A DNA stretch of 64,000 bases from Rostratula benghalensis (Eukaryota > Chordata > Aves > Charadriiformes > Rostratulidae), in assembly GCA_013399305.1 (NCBI GenBank), contig VXAI01000088.1:1184012-1248011 (forward strand), written 5' to 3'. The notes beneath the pieces were generated by a model. The model made no database searches. It was not told the origin of the DNA and was given only the letters and a program-made list of their open reading frames with translations. This document shows positions 52,976 to 64,000 of this stretch, one piece after another (the first letter of the stretch is position 1; every line of letters starts with the position of its first letter). A program made the translations under genes and the position numbers.

Positions 52976-55004
52976 CAAAAAGTATGTGCATGTTTCCAAT
53001 CTTTCTGTGGCTGCCACGAAACAGTGGGAAGCAAGCAGTGCAAATGTTAGCCATGTGAGTCTTGCTTCTGCAGTTGGGTCCATGAGGACCAAACGCTGAT
53101 TGCAGCTGTCTTGAAGTCAATCTCTTGATCAAAATGTTGTCATGCAGGACTGAATTTTTAAAACGGGCCATTCACCCCTTTGCAAAAAGTTATAAAGTCA
53201 TTCAGTTACTTCTTCATATCCAGTGCCAATTTTTTATTCATTTCCTTTATCTGCAAGACAAAGTTGCATTATTGACAAAATTGTGGTCCTTGTGCTTTTA
53301 ATATAGAACAGAGCTAAACAAAAGAACAACTACATGCAACTTAGGTTGTGTGTAATACAAAACTGTGTTAGGCCCCTAAACTTCATTAGAAAACAAAGCT
53401 CCTTCAAAATGTTTATCTTCTTTGGGCTTCAGATGTATCTTTAAGTTACAGCTGAAGGTTATTACTGAACCTTTCTTCAGCATCAAACAAATATTGTGGC
53501 CAGGAGAACAGGAGGGTTATTGTGAGATGCGATAGAAAGTATTGTTTTCTTCATGCTTGTTGGCCCAGTCACGTTCTTCCACACAGAAAAGAAAAAAAAA
53601 AAAAGGGAAGTCCCTTTTAGGTCTATCAGTAGTTCTTATATTAACTGAGTCATAGTTGAAGCTTTTGTCAGATGTTTTAATGCTCTTCCTCTTGAAGTGT
53701 TGGAGTTAATGGAAATTTAAATTGATAGGAAAGAATATCAATTTGTATGAAATGTATCTCTAGAAGTATTCATAAATATAGTAATTATTTTATTTTCTTT
53801 TGTTAGAAAATGTGGTAATACCTACTTTTAATCTTTAGAAGCAATCTGAGGTTTTTCTTGACTGGTTTAAATCTCCACTAATACACTTAAAATTAATGTA
53901 CAGCATCTCATGAATAGTACCTGTTCTCTGATTACAGCTTAACGATTCACTTTCTTCTGATTATTGGATTCTGATTTGTAGTGTGTGTTGTGGTCCAGCC
54001 AATGACAGAAGGGATCAAATTATCACCTTTAATAGCAGTGTGCTTTGTGTGCTGGTCCTATATTCTAAACTCACTGTAGATGGCTCCCTATTTTTCTCAA
54101 CAAGAAAGCACTTAAGTTAATTGCTGCATTAGGAAGAAATAGTAGCTCTTTTTTTATATAGAAATAGTAGCCTTCCACGCATAGCTGCTGAAGTTTGGAA
54201 CACCTGCAGCTGAACCAGTTTGGAAAAAAAAAAAAAGTCATTAGGCTGTATGGAAAAAAAAAAAATCCAAAATAAGTGCTGAAGTTCAAAATATTATCAA
54301 TGATGCTGTGTTGGAGCAGCTCTAAAAGGTTTGGCTTTTGGTCTATGCTTAGTGCTATCCAAAACAACATATAAAATGCTTTGTAAACCAATTTTAAAAG
54401 TGTCTTGTTCATTCAGAAGCAACTGTGTATGCTGTTTGTTCGGAGAGTAGACTCCAGTCAATTGCACACCAGCCAACAGCCGATTTCTCCTTAGAAAGAA
54501 ACATTGCCTAATATAGATCATAGAAGCCAAAGACCAAAGGAACAAAGTGCTAAAGATAAATAGCTCAATCCTCAACTGTTCGAAGGCCTCAATAAAGCCT
54601 CTGATTTACAAATTTGGGGTGGGACTCAACTGTTCCCACCTGCAAGCTTGTCTCAGATCCTTGGCTCTTAAGACGGTGAGGTGCTGGTATGTGGTGTGAC
54701 CTCTTGTGCCCTAAAGGAGAAAAACACTGGCTTTCTTATGGCCCTAATCAATCAGTTTCTCTGCAGCTTTTCTTTATCATAATTAAAGGAGGAAGAAAGT
54801 ACTGACTGCTCTCATTTTATTGAGACATTGAATGGGAAGAGCCTACAGAGACAGTGTTGCTGAATATTGAACGGCACTCGAAAGTACTCCTCCCGTCTGT
54901 TAGACTCAGAGGTGCTTTTAGACTGCAATAGTGAGATGAGAGTCTGATTTCAGTAATTCAGTTTGTTGGATAGCTATAAAAATAGTCTGGTTTTATGCAA
55001 TACA

Positions 55005-55025
55005 CCCCCACCCCACCACCCCCCC
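55005..55025 (-). other. Potential G-quadruplex (minus strand)
   Basis: The plus strand has C tracts of 5, 4, 2 and 7 separated by single A residues. The minus strand therefore reads G7-T-G2-T-G4-T-G5, which can supply four G3 tracts with short loops if the G7 is split. It lies on the template strand of XRCC4 intron 1. Confidence 0.6.
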
Positions 55026-58000
55026 GTAAGCTTCAGCAGCAGCTGGACTTTAAATTGCGAGAATACCAAAATTCAGGTGGCTGTTTTAACCACTGTGAGC
55101 ATTAATAGAGTTCTTGCCTTCATCCCTACCTTTCAAGCCAAAAATGTGAAAGTGAAACTAACTCTAAAGCCTCAACTCTTCCATCCTTTGTGTTTTTGGC
55201 TTTCGTAATGAAATAATGATTTGGTGGAGATGGGGATGCTACTAAAATCTCATGAAGTGGTAGTAACTTCTACAAGCCTGAGTAATCAGTTCTGTGGAAG
55301 TTCAGGTCTCAAGTTCTGTATTTTTAAGATCCCTATGTGAGTGCATCTGCAATTTGTTGCGTCCCAGAGTTCTTAAGACAGCTGTGACCCTTTACTGCTT
55401 CAGTCCTGGGTGTAGTGTTAATGGATTGTTTGAGACAGTAGCCGCAACAGAGAAAAAGTTTGGCATTGGTTTAAGAATTTACTAATAAAATTTCTAGTGG
55501 GGTTACTTTTTGAATGTATAAAGGTAGATCCTTAGGCAAGCACATGCAGGAACGTTGGCTGAAATTTTGCATGGGTGGTGGTTATGGCAATGAATTATCC
55601 TGTTGAATAACTGGCCGTTTAAAGCATTATTTAGATATTAGATTATAATGTACATGATTTATTTTTTTTTCACTTTAGAATCTACATTTAGGGTTTGGGA
55701 GGTAGTGATGTTAACAGTGACAATGAGCAACCTGACTTGTTGCAGCCTGGATACTACTTTAACTCTCCAATTTGTGTGTGTATAACATCTTCTCCTGTGG
55801 AAAAGACTAAAGGGTAGATTCAATCAAACTTCTTGGACATATCTTGTTAGTCTTCTGCATTTCTGGAGACAATGCTCATTGGTAGCCAAACTGACATATT
55901 TATAAGGTGGGTGGGTTTTTTGGGTGCTAATCTGGGCAAGGGGAGTTGCAGAATCTCCTTTGGCAAATCTGGTCTTTGCGTACCCCTCAGATTTTAGTGT
56001 TTCCCCCACCAACAAACTCCCTGGGGTGCAACTCTGGTTGGAACACCATCACATTTTACAGACAAGTAGTTGGTCGGTGAAGAGTCGTGTTCTTGGTGTG
56101 TTGAAGGCAGACAGGGTGGTGAGAGAATACATACAGTAAGCAGGCAGGTGAATTGAGATCGGTTAGTTATAAGGAGGTGTGAAGTTTACTGCAGTTCTTA
56201 TCGTATAGAGCAATATATCTTTTAAATATGTTGAACAAAGTTACTTGTGAATCCAGAGATCATACAGCTGTCTCCAGGTGTTTGAGGAGGATATCCAGCT
56301 TCCTCTCCCTGAATTTCTTGTTTTGGAAATATATGGGAGTACATATTTTATTAAGTTTTGCCTTTAGAGCGAATGAGACGCATGCACTCATCTTATACTA
56401 AATTAATAAGGAACATGCTCTGATTTTTTTTTTCTTTCTTTTGTTAGTGGTAACTGCTGATTGCTAAATAGATAACACTTTTTTATGTATTCATGCTTTA
56501 GCTGTGTGTGGTTTATCCATTTACTCTACACTAAACTCTGGAATAGTCATGTTGTTCTAAAATTTGTGGAAGAGGATTTGGTTTGGTTATTTTTTTGGGT
56601 TTTGTTTGGTTGGGTTTTTTTTTTTTTTTGGCAGCTTGCTGTTGGTGGATTTTTTATTTCCAAACAGGTTTTAAAAAAGCAGTGACCTCTGGTATTTTTG
56701 TTTGCAGAGATGTTGGTATATGCTGTGTAAGGTCAGCCTAATTGTCATGAAGAAGGTTTGTTACTTTTGAAAAGAATCATTATATACAGTCAAGAATCCT
56801 TAAGCTTTGGCTGATGGGTTGGAGCAGCTGAGTGCTTGGCTATCTTGGCCAAGGCTGAGCTCTCCTTTGTGAGGCAGTTTCTAAACATGTAGTAATAGCT
56901 AATACTCCTCTCAAAAGGTCAGTGAGCACAATGGAGGACATAAAAGCTGGGAGAGTAAGTATTTTCGCTTTATGCTTCCTTGTAAAATTCTTTGTTCAAA
57001 GATATACAATACAGTGTTGAAAAGGTTGACAACTGTATTTTGCATTTTATTATGAAATACAGAACATTCTTCTGTGTTGTACCTCCTCAGCATGTTTGTT
57101 TTTATTGAAGTTGTGTTTTACCAAGGGTATACAAATCATATGGAAGCTTTCTCACTTCTGCTAACGGGCTCATGCCTTATGCTGGCAAAGGACCTCTTAA
57201 GAATGATGTCTCAAGAGAACCTTCATTTTCAGCTGTTCCAGCTCACTTGAGTGAAATACAAATGTGTGAAGATGGGTGTTTGGGGAGCACAGCATTAGGG
57301 TATCCGATGAATTTCATGTCAGGATTTTGTGCTCCTTTAAAGAAAAAAATTTCATTTCCTGTGTGGCTCGTGACATCAGTGTTTCTGAGTGAGGACTGAC
57401 AGTCTTTATCATTTACATAGAAAATCTAACTCTCTTCTTTCTGTTACAGTCTAGATTTAAAAGGAAGCCTCTGGTGCAGGTGTTTTTCACTGAATGGTGT
57501 TCTGATTTGTGGTAAGAATCAAATGCAACAAGCTAGAACTGCCCATTAAATTATATATATGCATCAGTACCTTGTATGCTGTCTGTTTGGGTTATGAACA
57601 CCTGTTTTGCAATTTTTAAGCGAAAAGGAGTGATTAAAAAATTGTCAGAAACCTTGTCTTTCAGAGAAGGACTTTTATGAAAACACTTAATGAGAGAACA
57701 AGCAAAAAGCAACAGGGAATCTGGCAGGCAAAGGAGAATACATACTAGTGTGCTTAAACATACTAGACACATTAGTTGTGCTTCCTGTCCTGGGCTCTTT
57801 ATTGACCCGTGTCCAGGCAGTCAGTGCACTACAGTGCACTGGCTTTAGTTCTTTAAACACTGTTTGCAAATGCTCTGTTCCAGGCCTCTGTGCCCCAAAT
57901 ATTTATTTTTCTGTTCTTGCTTACAGGTGCACAGACATAGAGTAGATTTTCTGAAATGGCCAGTTGCTTGGTGATGGAAGACGTTTTTTGGGGCTCAAAC

Positions 58001-59834
58001 TAATTTTTCATTATCACTTTTAAATAACTTCTAGTTTCTGGTGCACTTTCTGTGAGTAGGAACACAGAGTATGACACCTGTAATATAAGTAGTGGTGTTT
58101 TATGGATATAAATGGTACAGTCATCCATCTTAATGTTGTTGGTGAGAATTTATGACACTTAGCTGCATGGACATGATTTATCTCTTTCTGCTCCTACTAT
58201 AGCTTTTGAATCCTGAACTCTTCAGAAAAGTATTCCAAACAGGAAAGTGTTATGGTGCTTATGTGTACTTTAAAGCTTTAGACTGGAAAAATAAAGTTAG
58301 TGCTTTGTGTACTTGGTAATGAAAATTCAGTGGGCAGTCTGGAATGCTGGAAGTACCTAGTGGTGTGGTTTAGCCGCAGTCCAGCCTGGAGTTTATAGCA
58401 GGCACTTGAAATGATGCTCCTCTTATTGTTTAGAAATGGTGAAATGGTGTTTCTCAGAGCAATGTAATCTGTATGGTGGTTTAATTAGAAGTCGTTAATG
58501 TGTTGTTTCATAAATCTTATGGATATCTATAATGTTTGTTTCATTGACAATGCAGCTGTTGTCTAACTGTTAATGCACCTTTATACCTGAAAAACAAGTC
58601 TTTCAGTCATATTATTTCCTGCTTTTGAATCCTGTGCACTTGTCTGGACAAGAGAAAGGCATTTTCAGATGTTGTTGAGCGCCGAGTTGAGCAAAGGTCA
58701 GGCACAGTGCAGTACCTGCAGTTCAAGCTGTTCCTTCTAACCTGAAAATGCCAACTTCTTGAGGGGCCTGTGGTAGTTAAATCTGTATCTAGATTATGTC
58801 CATAAACAAGGAAAGGCCTGAACTGAGTCTGTCCGTGATTACTTATTACTACACTTCAGGTGGAAAACTCGATACAGCTTTTAATACCTAACCTGTCCAA
58901 GCATCACTGTACTCGCTCCATGTAGTTTAAATTCTGCAGTTGTGTTCTTCCTGCTTTTATTAATTTATGCTGGTTTTAGTGTGTGAGTGAATGTTTAATT
59001 CACTTCATTCTTCTAAGAAAAAAAAAAAAAGGAAAACCAGAAAAATGCCCAGAACTGAACACCCCAAAACAAACTATGCAGGTACTGCACGACATGAAGC
59101 ATTCTCAATGAAAATACCCTATGTCAATGTGAACTTCAGAATTGACTGTTTTTTCATTATTCTGTAGAGCAAATTGCCAAATGGAGTTTCAAGATTCTTG
59201 AGTACTGTGTGGATTTATTATTGTCAGATCAGACAATGTATAAATACATGGGATTCTTTAGAGAGTCTTAGGTCAAGTACATATTGTCAAATTCCTTTAA
59301 TACTGAGCAAAAAGTTCACCATAGCATCATAAATTTTGTCGTCAGCATCTGGGGGTTTTTTTAAATAATTTCTTTGGTTCCTGGTATCCAATACAACCTC
59401 CACTTTGCAGTGTGGCTTAGTAGCATGCTTTCACATGACAGTCTTACAGATTAATATTTGCTATTTTGAATTATATTCAGTGTGCTGTATGTTGGGTGAT
59501 AGTGGGTGATAATAAGTTGAAAACATAGCTATGGGGAAGTACTTCTGTATTGTATTTTTCTGTTCCCCAGATTCCTAAGAGTTTCTTAATTTGGGGCTAT
59601 TCAAATATATTTGATTGTTGGCCCTGTTCTTTTAAACCTTAGTCACTGTAATCCAGCTTTATGTTTGGAAAAAACAGTTAACTGAAAAAATGAATTTTTT
59701 GAGGAAAAAAAAAAAAAATTAAGCATACTTATTTTATTGGTTTGGTTGGGTTTTTTGGTCTTTTTTTTTTTTTTTTCCAAAGCTAGTTATATAAAACTGC
59801 TAAGCACCTTTGGTAAATAAGCCATTGATTATAA

Positions 59835-64000
<4,166 letters not shown>

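Overview
This is a piece of a vertebrate nuclear genome, most likely a bird. Protein-coding sequence is sparse and split into short exons with GT-AG introns. The base composition is AT-rich with a single CpG island. The only recognisable interspersed repeats are two short, 5'-truncated CR1-type LINE tails ending in the ATTCTRTGATTCT-like terminus typical of sauropsid CR1. Two assembly gaps (runs of N) are present. Nothing looks bacterial, viral or plasmid-like.

Two genes are supported, arranged head to head around one CpG-island promoter at about 41.9-42.8 kb. On the minus strand is TMEM167A (kish-A), complete in four coding exons: 42314-42312 (ATG only), 32500-32391, 26911-26877 (a 35-nt microexon) and 23678-23608. 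They splice in frame to a 72-residue protein, the usual family length. On the plus strand is XRCC4. A non-coding first exon probably ends at the donor at 42585/42586, intron 1 is about 17.3 kb, and the first coding exon (59860-60009) encodes residues 1-46 plus one base of the next codon. The rest of XRCC4 lies beyond the right edge. Mammals have the same head-to-head TMEM167A/XRCC4 order, which supports both calls.

Layout: 1-22.8 kb is intergenic DNA downstream of TMEM167A, with a CR1 tail, poly(T) runs, small tandem duplications and one patch of raised CpG with a 177-codon open frame (18083-18616, minus) that I do not recognise. From 22.8 to 42.4 kb is the TMEM167A transcription unit. From 42.3 to 42.6 kb is the shared promoter, with three CCAAT boxes in the same orientation, an ETS-type site and GC boxes. 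From 42.6 to 64 kb is XRCC4, nearly all intron.

The two genes do not act in one pathway as far as is known. TMEM167A is a small membrane protein of the early secretory pathway. XRCC4 is the scaffold of DNA ligase IV in non-homologous end joining. What they share is the promoter. I found no convincing new biological system. The observations most worth checking are the unexplained open frame at 18.1-18.6 kb, the abutting splice-acceptor/donor motif at the start of TMEM167A exon 4, a perfect 22-bp palindrome in XRCC4 intron 1, and the promoter architecture.
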